Positions 1 through 6,407 of a stretch of 8,879 nucleotides of DNA are shown here, piece by piece. The notes below the pieces were generated by a model. The model was not told the origin of the DNA. It worked only from the letters and a program-made list of their open reading frames with translations, and searched no databases. Positions within the stretch are counted from its first letter, which is position 1, and the number at the start of each line of letters is the position of its first letter. The translations under genes and the position numbers were made by a program. Origin of the DNA: Zoogloeaceae bacterium (GTDB lineage Bacteria; Pseudomonadota; Gammaproteobacteria; Burkholderiales; Rhodocyclaceae); NCBI GenBank assembly GCA_031267345.1, contig JAIRZG010000109.1, forward strand, positions 1 through 8,879, in the 5' to 3' direction.

Positions 1-776
1 ATGAGCGCCGTGCCCGCCAGCCAGGGCATGAAGGAAGCGTTTTCCACCGGATCCCAGAACCACCAGCCGCCCCAGCCCAGTTCGTAATAGGCCCACCACG
101 AGCCAACGGCAATGCCCAATGTCAGAAACCCCCAGGCCGCCAGCGTCCACGGACGCGACCAGCGCGCCCAGGCCGCGTCCAGTTGACCGGACAGCAAGGC
201 CGCAACCGCAAAGGCATAGGCGACGGAAAAGCCGACATAGCCCATGTACAACAGCGGCGGATGAAGGACGAGGCCGGGATCCTGCAACATGGGATTGAGT
301 TCGCGCCCTTCCGCCGCGCCCGGAATGAGCCGCAAAAACGGATTGGAGGTCAACAGGACAAACAGCAAAAACCCCGCCGCCACCAGACACAGCACTCCCA
401 ACACCCGCGCGCGCAGGGCGTCCGGCAGGTCGCGCGAATAAAAGCGCACCAGCGCCGCCCAGACGGTGAGCATCAACAACCAAAGCAACAGGGAGCCTTC
501 ATGCCCGCCCCAGACGCCCGCGACGCGATAGACGAGCGGCAACAATGAACTGGACTGCTGCGCCACATACAGCACCGAAAAATCGTTCTGGATAAACGCC
601 CAGGTCAGACAAAGATAGGCGACGCCGACCAGCAAGGCCACCGCCACAGTTCCGGGTCTGGCGAGCGCAATCCACGCAGGCCGCCCGCGCTGCGCGCCCC
701 ACAAGGCAAGAACGCCCGTGCACAGGGCAACCGGCAGGGCAAGAATAAGGGCGAAAAGTCCGAGTTCAGGGATCAT
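1..776 (-). CDS. ccmF: Cytochrome c-type biogenesis protein CcmF (5' part, runs off left edge)
   Basis: CcmF is the large inner-membrane subunit of the System I cytochrome c heme lyase. It takes heme from holo-CcmE and joins it to CxxCH motifs of apocytochromes in the periplasm. The 258 codons present read without a break from ATG 776 to the window edge. They begin MIPELGLFALILALPVAL and contain several hydrophobic helices. Family signatures seen are GHEGSLLLW (residues 91-99), LHPPLLYMGY (from 171, with His172 matching the conserved P-His1 heme ligand), and the tryptophan-rich WWD domain around 235-252 (GWWFWDPVENASFMPW). Later helices and the remaining His ligands lie outside the window. 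The gene is last of the visible ccm run, but is separated from ccmE by an unusual repeat block. No Shine-Dalgarno is seen directly upstream: the bases before ATG are the repeat end (tgtcaccc). Identification is firm; the start is chosen by homology. Confidence 0.96.
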   Translation of the reverse strand, partial: MIPELGLFALILALPVALCTGVLALWGAQRGRPAWIALARPGTVAVALLVGVAYLCLTWAFIQNDFSVLYVAQQSSSLLPLVYRVAGVWGGHEGSLLLWLLMLTVWAALVRFYSRDLPDALRARVLGVLCLVAAGFLLFVLLTSNPFLRLIPGAAEGRELNPMLQDPGLVLHPPLLYMGYVGFSVAYAFAVAALLSGQLDAAWARWSRPWTLAAWGFLTLGIAVGSWWAYYELGWGGWWFWDPVENASFMPWLAGTAL

Positions 777-780
777 GGGT

Positions 781-808
781 GACAGAAGATAGAAGACAGA
801 AGACAGTA
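781..808 (+). repeat. Imperfect heptamer tandem repeat, left end of block
   Basis: Four 7-nt units lie in tandem: gacagaa, gatagaa, gacagaa, gacagta. Because 7 is not a multiple of 3, the array reads through in any frame as charged/polar sequence of the EDRRQK type. A related array in inverted orientation lies at 983-1017. Confidence 0.75.
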
Positions 809-869
809 GGGTCAGCGAAGGCTTCGCCTGCGGGGGAAAGGGGTAACGCGAGGGAGGCGCAATTCAATT

Positions 870-892
870 CCCTCTCCCACAAGGGGAGAGGG
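870..892. repeat. Perfect 9-bp inverted repeat (hairpin)
   Basis: CCCTCTCCC (870-878) is complementary to GGGAGAGGG (884-892) across a 5-nt loop. It is a stable GC-rich hairpin inside the ccmE/ccmF block. There is no T-run on either side, so it is not a classical terminator, but as RNA it would lie in the ccmE-ccmF transcript. The motif resembles the short palindromic repeats dispersed in many proteobacterial genomes; copy number here is unknown. Confidence 0.7.
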
Positions 893-980
893 AGTGAAGG
901 AAGGGGAAGGTTAAATGACGGAGATTTTGAGTGTAGTTTCATGTTTCTTTCAAATCATGCGGCGCAAAGCGCCGGTAATT

Positions 981-1448
981 TTACTGTCCTCCATCTTCCG
1001 CCCTTTGTCCTCTGGTCACCCCTTCCTCATGCGCTTTTTGCAACGCTTGGGCGGCTTCCGGGGGCATGTAGTTTTCGTCGTGTTTGGCGAGCACTTCCTG
1101 GGCGACGAATACGCCGTCGTCGTTCAAATGTCCCTGCGCGACCACGCCTTTACCTTCCGAAAAAAGGTCAGGCAGGATGCCTTTGTAATGGACAGGGACA
1201 CGCTCGAGCATATCGGTGACGACGAAACTTACGGTCACGCCGTCGGCCTGCCACGTGAGCGAACCGGCTTCCACCAGACCGCCGATGCGAAAGAGCTTGT
1301 TTTGCGGCGCTTTGCCCGCCTTGACATCCGCAGGGGAATAGAAAAACGCCATGTTTGCGTTCAGGGCGGAAAACACGAAAAAAGCGATCAGCCCCAGCGC
1401 GACCAGCGCGGCGGCAATCAGCAACAGGCGTTGATGACGCGCTTTCAT
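981..1448 (-). CDS. ccmE: Cytochrome c maturation heme chaperone CcmE
   Basis: CcmE is the membrane-anchored periplasmic chaperone that binds heme covalently through a histidine and passes it from CcmC/D to CcmF. The 155-residue product has a short basic N-terminus, one membrane anchor at about residues 9-29, and an OB-fold periplasmic domain. The heme-attachment motif is LAKHDENY, with His123 and Tyr127 corresponding to His130/Tyr134 of E. coli. The start at ATG 1448 fits the family N-terminus and overlaps the ccmD stop as ATGA, with a GGAGGA ribosome site inside ccmD. A longer reading back to 1658 merely runs through ccmD. The C-terminus is odd: after the usual MPPEAAQALQKAHEEG, the last 12 residues (VTRGQRAEDGGQ) and the TAA are encoded by the repeat block. 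The tail lies beyond the conserved core, so function is probably kept. Confidence 0.97.
   Translation of the reverse strand: MKARHQRLLLIAAALVALGLIAFFVFSALNANMAFFYSPADVKAGKAPQNKLFRIGGLVEAGSLTWQADGVTVSFVVTDMLERVPVHYKGILPDLFSEGKGVVAQGHLNDDGVFVAQEVLAKHDENYMPPEAAQALQKAHEEGVTRGQRAEDGGQ
983..1017 (-). repeat. Imperfect heptamer tandem repeat, right end of block (inside the ccmE 3' end)
   Basis: On the minus strand five degenerate 7-nt units can be read: gaccaga, ggacaaa, gggcgga, agatgga, ggacagt. They translate as the C-terminal tail of CcmE (TRGQRAEDGGQ). The array is the inverted, more diverged partner of 781-808 and ends in the same GACAGTA heptamer, which also forms the ccmE stop codon. Confidence 0.65.
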
Positions 1449-1654
1449 GCGGCTTCCTCCGCGTTTGCCGCTTCCGCTTTTTCCCGCAGCGCAGCGGCCA
1501 ATTGCCGGGTCAGTCGCCGCCGGATGGCGCGTTGCCGACGCAGGGTCAGCCAGGGTTCCAGCAGCATGACCAGCGCGGTCATGCCGAAAGAACCCCAGAC
1601 ATACAGGCCGTAGCCGCCCATATGCAAAAAATCGGAAAAACTGTTCCAGTACAT
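1445..1654 (-). CDS. ccmD: Heme exporter protein CcmD
   Basis: CcmD is a small single-pass inner-membrane protein that associates with CcmC and CcmE and is needed to release holo-CcmE from the CcmABC complex. The 69-residue product has the family layout: a short N-terminus, a GGYGLYVWGSFG motif leading into a membrane helix (about residues 14-36), then a strongly basic arginine-rich stretch (residues 39-50) facing the cytoplasm, and an Ala/Glu-rich tail. Its length equals that typical of the family. ATG 1654 is preferred over a nearby out-of-frame ATG at 1658. A weak AAGAG site lies upstream. The gene sits 18 nt after ccmC, and its TGA overlaps the ccmE ATG, suggesting translational coupling. 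Confidence 0.93.
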   Translation of the reverse strand: MYWNSFSDFLHMGGYGLYVWGSFGMTALVMLLEPWLTLRRQRAIRRRLTRQLAAALREKAEAANAEEAA

Positions 1655-1672
1655 ACAAGGCTCTTGAGAAAA

Positions 1673-2425
1673 TCAGGATTTTTCAGGCTTCAGCAGCAAC
1701 GCCTTCACCCAATCGGTGTGGCGTTCGCGTTCCAGAATGATGCCGCGCACACGGATGAGCGAGACGGCGATGGCATACATCCACATGGCAAGGGCGCAGA
1801 ACAACATGCCCCAGAGCATGATGGTCGCCATGCTGGGCGATTTGGCAAGCGAAACGGACGCGCCCTGATGCAGGGTGCTCCACCATTTGACCGAAAAATA
1901 AATGATGGGAATGTTGACCACGCCCACCAGCGCCAGCACCGCGCCGGCGCGGTCGGCGCGGCGGGGGTCGTCAATAGCGCGGGTAAGCGCGATGAAGCCG
2001 ATATAGAGAAAGAGCAAAATCAGTTCGGAGGTCAGCCGCGCGTCCCATACCCACCAGGCTCCCCACATGGGTTTGCCCCAGAGCGCGCCCGTCCATAGCG
2101 AGAGGAAGGTAAAGAGCGCGCCGGTGGGCGCCAGCGCCGCCGTCATCATGCCGGAAAGGCGGGTGTTGAACGCCAGTCCGATAGCCGCCCAGAAAGCCAT
2201 GACCACGTAAATAAACATCGACATCCAGGACGCGCCGACATGCACGAAGATGATGCGATAGCCTTCGCCTTGCTGAAAATCCGTGGGCGCGACGGCAAGC
2301 CCCAGCCACAGGCCGATGCCGCCGAACAGGGCGGTCAAACCCCAGAACCAGGGAACCAGACGTCCCGCCAGCGGATAAAACGCGGCGGGCGCGGCAAATT
2401 TGTAAAGATGAGTGAATTGCGTCAT
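1673..2425 (-). CDS. ccmC: Heme exporter / heme-handling protein CcmC
   Basis: CcmC is a six-helix inner-membrane protein that presents heme to CcmE on the periplasmic side. From ATG 2425 it is 250 residues long, as expected for the family. It shows the tryptophan-rich heme-handling signature WGKPMWGAWWVWDARLTSEL at 116-135 and the two periplasmic axial His ligands: His62 in FVHVGASW and His186 in WWSTLHQG. An in-frame TTG at 2467 would add 14 residues (MDTPPEGKNGNNAR), but the family N-terminus aligns from MTQFTHLYKFAAP, so ATG 2425 is chosen. Neither start has a convincing Shine-Dalgarno sequence. It lies 67 nt after ccmB and 18 nt before ccmD. Confidence 0.96.
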   Translation of the reverse strand: MTQFTHLYKFAAPAAFYPLAGRLVPWFWGLTALFGGIGLWLGLAVAPTDFQQGEGYRIIFVHVGASWMSMFIYVVMAFWAAIGLAFNTRLSGMMTAALAPTGALFTFLSLWTGALWGKPMWGAWWVWDARLTSELILLFLYIGFIALTRAIDDPRRADRAGAVLALVGVVNIPIIYFSVKWWSTLHQGASVSLAKSPSMATIMLWGMLFCALAMWMYAIAVSLIRVRGIILERERHTDWVKALLLKPEKS

Positions 2426-2492
2426 GCGCGCATTATTTCCGTTTTTACCTTCGGGAGGTGTATCCAATCGTTTATGGGTGGGTTTTACGCGC

Positions 2493-3161
2493 CTATTCCA
2501 GCGCGATTTTAAGCGCCGCAGCCGCCGCCCAGGGCGCGATGGCGAGGCCGCCGACGGTCAGCGCCGCCAGCAAAAAAAAGTGCGCGGTAAAACTCATGCC
2601 GCTGATGCTGGCATCGACCGCGCCCGCGCCGAAAATCAGCACGGGAATATACAAGGGCAGCACCAGAAGGGAAAGCAACACACCGCCGCCGCGCAATCCC
2701 AAAGTGAGCGCCGCGCCAATCGCGCCAATGCCGGAAAGCGCCGGTGTGCCGATGAACACCGAAAACGCCAGCGTCGCCAATGCCTCCGGCGGCAAATCGA
2801 ACTGCAAGCCCAGAAGCGGCGCAATCAGCGCCAGCGGCAGACCGGAAACCAGCCAGTGCGCCAGCGTCTTGCCCAGCGCCACCAGACCCAACGGACAGGG
2901 CGCGAGCGCCAGTTGCTCCAGTGCGCCATCGTGAAAATCCTCGGCGAACATTCGCGGCAACGAGAGCATGGTCGCCAGCAGCGCGCCCACCCAGATCACC
3001 CCCGGCGCAAGGCGGCGCAATACTTCCGTTTCCGGCCCCACGCCCAGGGGAAACAGGCTGGCGACAAGAATGAAAAAGAACACGACCGAACACACATCCG
3101 CCGGACGTCGCCAGGCCAGACGCAAGTCGCGGGCGATGATGTGGAGGATGACGCGCAACAT
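2493..3161 (-). CDS. ccmB: Heme exporter protein CcmB (ABC permease subunit)
   Basis: CcmB is the membrane subunit of the CcmAB ABC transporter module. With CcmC and CcmD this module drives ATP-dependent release of holo-CcmE. The 222-residue product has about six hydrophobic helices and no soluble domain. The conserved cytoplasmic segment around residues 67-86 reads LPRMFAEDFHDGALEQL, the family's (E)DGxLEQL region. The N-terminus MLRVILHIIARDLRLAWRRP is typical of the family. Only 3 nt separate its ATG from the ccmA stop, so the two subunits are coupled, as is usual for this pair. Confidence 0.96.
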   Translation of the reverse strand: MLRVILHIIARDLRLAWRRPADVCSVVFFFILVASLFPLGVGPETEVLRRLAPGVIWVGALLATMLSLPRMFAEDFHDGALEQLALAPCPLGLVALGKTLAHWLVSGLPLALIAPLLGLQFDLPPEALATLAFSVFIGTPALSGIGAIGAALTLGLRGGGVLLSLLVLPLYIPVLIFGAGAVDASISGMSFTAHFFLLAALTVGGLAIAPWAAAAALKIALE

Positions 3162-3164
3162 GGC

Positions 3165-3782
3165 CTATGCCCCCAGTCGCAGATGGCGCGTCGGCGCGGC
3201 GGGAATCGCCACCGCCTGATGCGTGGTCATCACCGTGAGGCCGCCGCGTCGCAGATGCGCGCCAATCACCCCGGAAAGCCAGGTTACCGCTTGCGTATCC
3301 AGCGCCACAAAAGGTTCGTCGAGTATCCACAGCGCCCGCCGTTCGTGCACCAGTCGCGCCAACGCCACGCGCCGTTTCTGACCTTGCGAAAGATAACGGC
3401 AGGTCAGGTCTTCGCGCCCCATCAGTCCTACCTGTTCCAGCGCGTTCAGGGCGTCGTCTTCGCTCAAGGGTTCGTCCGCCAGATGGGCGCTGGCGCAAAT
3501 ATTTTCCAGCGGCGTCAAATCTTCCTTGATGGCGTTCTGATGACCGAGGTAGCAGAGCCGGGCGTGAAAATCATCGTCCAGATGGCGAATCTCCTCGCCC
3601 TGCCAGCGGATTTCTCCGGCATTCGGCGGCGTCAGGCCGCACAACATCCGCAGCAAGGTGGTCTTACCCGCGCCGTTTTGTCCCTCCAGAAACAGCAATT
3701 CTCCCGCCGCGAGCGTGAAGCCGATACCCCGAAACAGCCGCCGTTCGCCGCGCAGACATTCGAGATTCAGGGCGCTCAACAT
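3165..3782 (-). CDS. ccmA: Heme exporter ATP-binding protein CcmA
   Basis: CcmA is the cytoplasmic ABC ATPase of the ccm system; its hydrolysis releases heme-loaded CcmE from CcmCD. The 205-residue protein has Walker A GQNGAGKTT (34-42), a Q-loop region around HQNAIK (81-86), ABC signature LSQGQKRR (131-138), Walker B LWILDEPF (151-158, with Asp155/Glu156) and the H-loop His188. All catalytic residues are present. The start at ATG 3782 fits the usual CcmA N-terminus (MLSALNLECLRGERRLF) and has AGGA about 8 nt upstream. An in-frame extension to 3869 would overlap the upstream cytochrome and is rejected. The upstream cytochrome ends 13 nt before this ATG, so ccmA is second in the operon. Confidence 0.97.
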   Translation of the reverse strand: MLSALNLECLRGERRLFRGIGFTLAAGELLFLEGQNGAGKTTLLRMLCGLTPPNAGEIRWQGEEIRHLDDDFHARLCYLGHQNAIKEDLTPLENICASAHLADEPLSEDDALNALEQVGLMGREDLTCRYLSQGQKRRVALARLVHERRALWILDEPFVALDTQAVTWLSGVIGAHLRRGGLTVMTTHQAVAIPAAPTRHLRLGA

Positions 3783-3795
3783 GTTCAAATCCTGT

Positions 3796-4272
3796 CTAGC
3801 GCTTGTAACGCTTGTGACAACTGCGGCAGCTTGCCTCCACTGGCGCGTAAGCCGCCTTGAGCGCATCAAGGGAGGTCAGGGTCTGCTGCCGCGCCTCCGG
3901 CGGCGCGTTTTGCGCGGCAAGCCGCAAGGCTTCGACCGCGCGGATGAACTTGTCGCGCTCGGCGGCGAAAATCTCCGGCTCCCGCCATAGCGCGTCATCC
4001 GACTTGCTGGGCGGATATTGCGTGTCCGCCCCGAAGTAGTCCCACGGCGCATCTTTCAATCCGGCGAGTTTTTCGGCGTGTTGCCGGAAGACTTCCGCCT
4101 GGTACGTCCCTTCGCGCAACTGGATGCCCATCGGCTCAAAACTTTTCAGCATCGCCCTGAACGCCGCCTGCCGATGCGCCACCGGTTGCCCTGGTCGCGT
4201 ATCCTCCACTGCGCCACAGGCGGCAAGGAGAAAAACGGGGAGCGACAAAGACAAAAGAAACCTGGGAGACAT
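3796..4272 (-). CDS. Lipoprotein c-type cytochrome, cytochrome c'/c556-like
   Basis: This is a periplasmic monoheme cytochrome, probably tethered to a membrane by lipid. The 158-residue product starts with a signal peptide ending in a lipobox (LLAAC, Cys19 as the lipidated residue). The mature part is mainly helical. The single heme motif CRSCH (149-153) sits at the extreme C-terminus, followed by KRYKR. A C-terminal CxxCH in a four-helix protein of this size is the hallmark of the cytochrome c'/c556 family (Cytochrom_C_2). Met41 or Met48 in the first helix is a candidate sixth ligand, which would favour the low-spin c556 type. ATG 4272 is chosen because it gives the signal peptide and has AAGG 5 nt upstream; an ATG at 4302 adds 10 residues without a better site. 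It is first in the ccm operon and is itself a substrate of the Ccm machinery. Redox partner and role are unknown. Confidence 0.88.
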   Translation of the reverse strand: MSPRFLLSLSLPVFLLAACGAVEDTRPGQPVAHRQAAFRAMLKSFEPMGIQLREGTYQAEVFRQHAEKLAGLKDAPWDYFGADTQYPPSKSDDALWREPEIFAAERDKFIRAVEALRLAAQNAPPEARQQTLTSLDALKAAYAPVEASCRSCHKRYKR

Positions 4273-4536
4273 GGCGACCTTCTGGACAAGACAAAGGCGC
4301 ACATGATAATGCAGGACGGCGGGAATGTCCCTGGCCCTTGCGGGCAGCGATGCGCGTCTGTGGCGCGGGGGGTGTTGCAGGCCGAATCGCAGCCGCGCCG
4401 CGTCGTTATGCGGAAAAACGGGCGGGTTTTGTAGCGATCTGGCGGCGGTAATTTTTTTCGGATGCCGGAGTGCTGATCCCTGAATAGGACTAAACTTCGG
4501 GATTCACAAAGCCGCTTTGAAAAACAAGAGGAACGC
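4273..4536. promoter_or_regulatory. Divergent intergenic region upstream of the ccm operon and the HPt/HD-GYP gene
   Basis: These 264 bp separate two divergently transcribed gene runs, so each must have its promoter here. Weak -10-like hexamers exist: CATTAT on the minus strand near 4305-4315, and TAAACT at 4491-4496 on the plus strand. Neither has a well-spaced -35 partner, so no exact promoter is called. A T7 run lies around 4452-4458. No coding region is supported. Confidence 0.4.
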
Positions 4537-5640
4537 ATGGACATCAAAGCCATTATTGCGCCAGTGGTGCAGGATCGGGAGGCACTGGAGGAGTTTGCGG
4601 ATGTCCTGCTGGACAGGACGCCGGAGGTGGAGCGCCTCATCGCGCAACTGAAAAAAAATCCCGGCAATCGGGCGCTGATTATCAACCTGTTTCGCGTCGT
4701 GCATAACATCAAGGGCGACGCGGCGCTGACCCGCGTCGATGTTGGCGTAGCCATTACGCATCATGTCGAATCCCTGCTAACGCGCTTTCGTGACGGGAAT
4801 ATCCCTTTTTCCGAACGGCTGGCGGAAACGGTGTTGCTTGCCTTGGATCGTCTGGAGCTGGCGGTCGAAGCCCTGTTACATCACGCCTCTCTGGAGCCTC
4901 TGGAACTGCTTGCCCTGGTGCAGGGATTGGAGAAAGCCGCGCAGACGCTGCCCGATCAGGTCGATGCCGTCTGCGGCGAACTGATCGAGGCCGTCACCGG
5001 TTTTCCGCCGCTGGTGTCCAGCTCCCTCGAACAAAACCGTCCGTCCCTGACCGTTGTAGACAATCAGGAAGTCGCCGCCGACCTGCAATTTTTCCGCCAC
5101 ATCGCCCTGCAACTGGAAAGCCGTTCCCCGTTCTTCAAGGGGCGCACCAACCGCATCCTGCGGCTCGCGCTGGAAACCAATAAAACCGTTGCTTCCATTG
5201 ATCCCGTACAACTCGAAGCCGCCATCTACATGCACGACGTAGGCATGATGATGTTGCCGGAAAGCATCTGGCTCAAGCGCAGCAACATGAACGCCGAAGA
5301 AAGGCTCGCCCTGCGCGCCCATCCCGGCTACGGCGCGGGACTGTTGCAACGGATGCCCGTCTGGGAAGGCGCTGCCGAAATGGTCGCCCAACACCACGAA
5401 ATGCCGGATGGCAGTGGCTATCCCGACAACCTGCGCGCGGAACGGATTTGCCCCGGCGCCAAGCTGATCGCCATTGTCGACGCCTTTGAATCCATCATGC
5501 TGAAGCACAGCCAACACGGCAAAAACCGTTCGGTGCTGCGCGCCATTGCCGAGGTCAACGCCTGCAACAACCAGTTCGCGCCCGAATGGACCCTGCCGTT
5601 CAACACCGTCATCCGTCGCACACTGGAGGCCGCTGCCTGA
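4537..5640 (+). CDS. HPt domain fused to degenerate HD-GYP domain (putative c-di-GMP or phosphorelay signalling protein)
   Basis: This is a predicted cytoplasmic signalling protein of 367 residues with no signal peptide or membrane helix. The N-terminal ~120 residues look like a histidine phosphotransfer (HPt) domain. FRVVHNIKGDAAL carries the HxxKG motif with His56 as the phosphorylatable residue. Residues ~180-350 form an HD-GYP-type domain. The C-terminal motif HHEMPDGSGYP (286-296) is complete, and the HD pair is His233-Asp234 in YMHDVGMMML, with a further His at 262. Two usually conserved residues differ. The Lys of HDxGK is Met237, and the His of the first helix (GHxxRV in active enzymes) appears to be Arg203 in KGRTNRI. 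Active HD-GYP proteins hydrolyse c-di-GMP; this one may be altered or regulatory. The start has GAGGA 5-6 nt upstream. It overlaps tcdA by one base. Confidence 0.85.
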   Translation: MDIKAIIAPVVQDREALEEFADVLLDRTPEVERLIAQLKKNPGNRALIINLFRVVHNIKGDAALTRVDVGVAITHHVESLLTRFRDGNIPFSERLAETVLLALDRLELAVEALLHHASLEPLELLALVQGLEKAAQTLPDQVDAVCGELIEAVTGFPPLVSSSLEQNRPSLTVVDNQEVAADLQFFRHIALQLESRSPFFKGRTNRILRLALETNKTVASIDPVQLEAAIYMHDVGMMMLPESIWLKRSNMNAEERLALRAHPGYGAGLLQRMPVWEGAAEMVAQHHEMPDGSGYPDNLRAERICPGAKLIAIVDAFESIMLKHSQHGKNRSVLRAIAEVNACNNQFAPEWTLPFNTVIRRTLEAAA

Positions 5641-6407
5641 TGTCTGCGCTGGCGGATACGGACGATGACCTGGCGCGGCGCTTTGGCGGTGTGCGACGGC
5701 TTTATGGCGAGACCGCCGGGCAACGCTTCATGGCGGCGCATGTCGGCGTGGTCGGCGTGGGCGGCGTCGGTTCCTGGGCGGTGGAAGCCCTGGCGCGAAG
5801 CCGTATCGGGCATCTCACCCTGATCGACCTTGACATGGTCGCCGAATCCAACACCAACCGGCAAATACAGGCGTTGGAAGGCGAGTATGGCAAGAGCAAG
5901 ATTGTGGTCATGGCCGAGCGCGTTCAGGCTATCAATCCGCAATGCCAGGTACATTGCATCGAGGATTTTGTTTCCGCCGACAATGTTGCCGCGCTGCTTA
6001 CGCCGGACATGAACATCGTCATCGACGCCGTTGACCAGACACGCGCCAAAGCGGCGATGATTGCCTGTTGCCGGGAATTGGGGCGACCGATCATCACCGT
6101 GGGCGCGGCGGGCGGACAGCGCGATCCCACTCGCATCTGTTGCGCCGACCTTGCGCTTGCCCGTCAGGATCCGCTGCTCGCCAAAGTGCGCGCCCAATTG
6201 CGGCGAACCCATGCGTTTCCCGAAGCGCCCAAAAAATTTGGCGTCACCGCCATTTATTCCAGCGAACCCGTGCGCTATCCGCCGCGCGAAGCCTGTGACG
6301 CCGCCGCGCAGGGTTTGAGCTGCGCCGGATTCGGGTCTTCAGTTTGCGTCACCGCCAGCATGGGCTTTGCCGCCAGCGCGGCGGCGCTGGAATTGTTGAG
6401 CGTCTGA
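5640..6407 (+). CDS. tcdA: tRNA threonylcarbamoyladenosine dehydratase (TcdA/CsdL, E1-like)
   Basis: TcdA uses ATP to dehydrate t6A37 of ANN-decoding tRNAs to the cyclic form ct6A. The 255-residue product is a ThiF/MoeB/E1-like Rossmann protein of family length. The nucleotide loop is VGVGGVGSW, with GxGxxG at 39-44. The adenylation-site segment LIDLDMVAESNTNRQ (61-75) has the D-x-D and N-x-x-R residues. GKSK follows at 84-87. MAAHVGVVGVGG, RDPT at 161-164, and the C-terminal region with SSEP at 207-210 fit TcdA rather than MoeB or ThiF, which would show a C-terminal zinc-Cys arrangement or a rhodanese domain. The ATG at 5640 shares its A with the upstream TGA (TGATG); GGAGG lies about 9 nt upstream. 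An in-frame ATG at 5586 lies inside the upstream gene and is rejected. rep follows after 18 nt. Confidence 0.92.
   Translation: MSALADTDDDLARRFGGVRRLYGETAGQRFMAAHVGVVGVGGVGSWAVEALARSRIGHLTLIDLDMVAESNTNRQIQALEGEYGKSKIVVMAERVQAINPQCQVHCIEDFVSADNVAALLTPDMNIVIDAVDQTRAKAAMIACCRELGRPIITVGAAGGQRDPTRICCADLALARQDPLLAKVRAQLRRTHAFPEAPKKFGVTAIYSSEPVRYPPREACDAAAQGLSCAGFGSSVCVTASMGFAASAAALELLSV

Larger units (their letters stand above)
777..1021. repeat. MITE-like block with inverted heptamer-repeat ends between ccmE and ccmF
   Basis: The block has matching ends in inverted orientation. Read inward from each side, both start GGGTGAC and finish GACAGTA. The left end is 777-808 (32 nt) and the right end 983-1021 (39 nt, read on the minus strand), so they differ by exactly one 7-nt unit. 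Both ends are built of imperfect 7-bp tandem units related to GACAGAA. The interior (809-982) holds a strong hairpin at 870-892, a smaller one at 815-827 and another at 960-974, and no convincing gene. The block abuts the ccmF start codon and covers the last 12 codons and stop of ccmE. In other genomes these two genes are normally adjacent. I infer a small non-autonomous repeat insertion. No target-site duplication was identified, and the family is not named here. Confidence 0.6.

Noticed and set aside
960..974. CGGCGC-AAA-GCGCCG hairpin as a terminator for the ccm operon
   Set aside because: No T-run follows on the minus strand, and ccmF lies downstream in the same direction, so it is listed only as part of the repeat block.
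779..1219. Plus-strand open frame beginning MTEDRRQKTV in the ccmE/ccmF block
   Set aside because: It starts inside the heptamer repeat, runs antisense through ccmE and has no ribosome site; the EDRRQK-like start is just the repeat read in one frame.
1449..1658. Long form of CcmE starting at 1658
   Set aside because: This stretch is ccmD in another frame; CcmE begins at the ATGA overlap with a strong GGAGGA site.
2426..2467. TTG start at 2467 for CcmC
   Set aside because: It would add 14 polar residues absent from the family; there is no ribosome site. It remains possible but less likely than ATG 2425.
2412..3860. Long plus-strand open frame (482 codons) opposite ccmA and ccmB
   Set aside because: The translation is Arg/Gln/His-rich low-complexity sequence with no family features, and it is fully antisense to two clear ccm genes. 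GC-rich codon bias produces such shadows.
3783..3869. N-terminal extension of CcmA to 3869
   Set aside because: The extra 29 residues are antiparallel to nothing but overlap the end of the cytochrome gene in another frame, and CcmA homologues start at MLSALNLE-like sequence with AGGA upstream.
4333..4440. Small GCCC-TTGC-GGGC and AAAAC...GTTTT symmetric sequences in the divergent region
   Set aside because: The arms are only 4-5 bp and common in GC-rich DNA; not enough to call operators or terminators.
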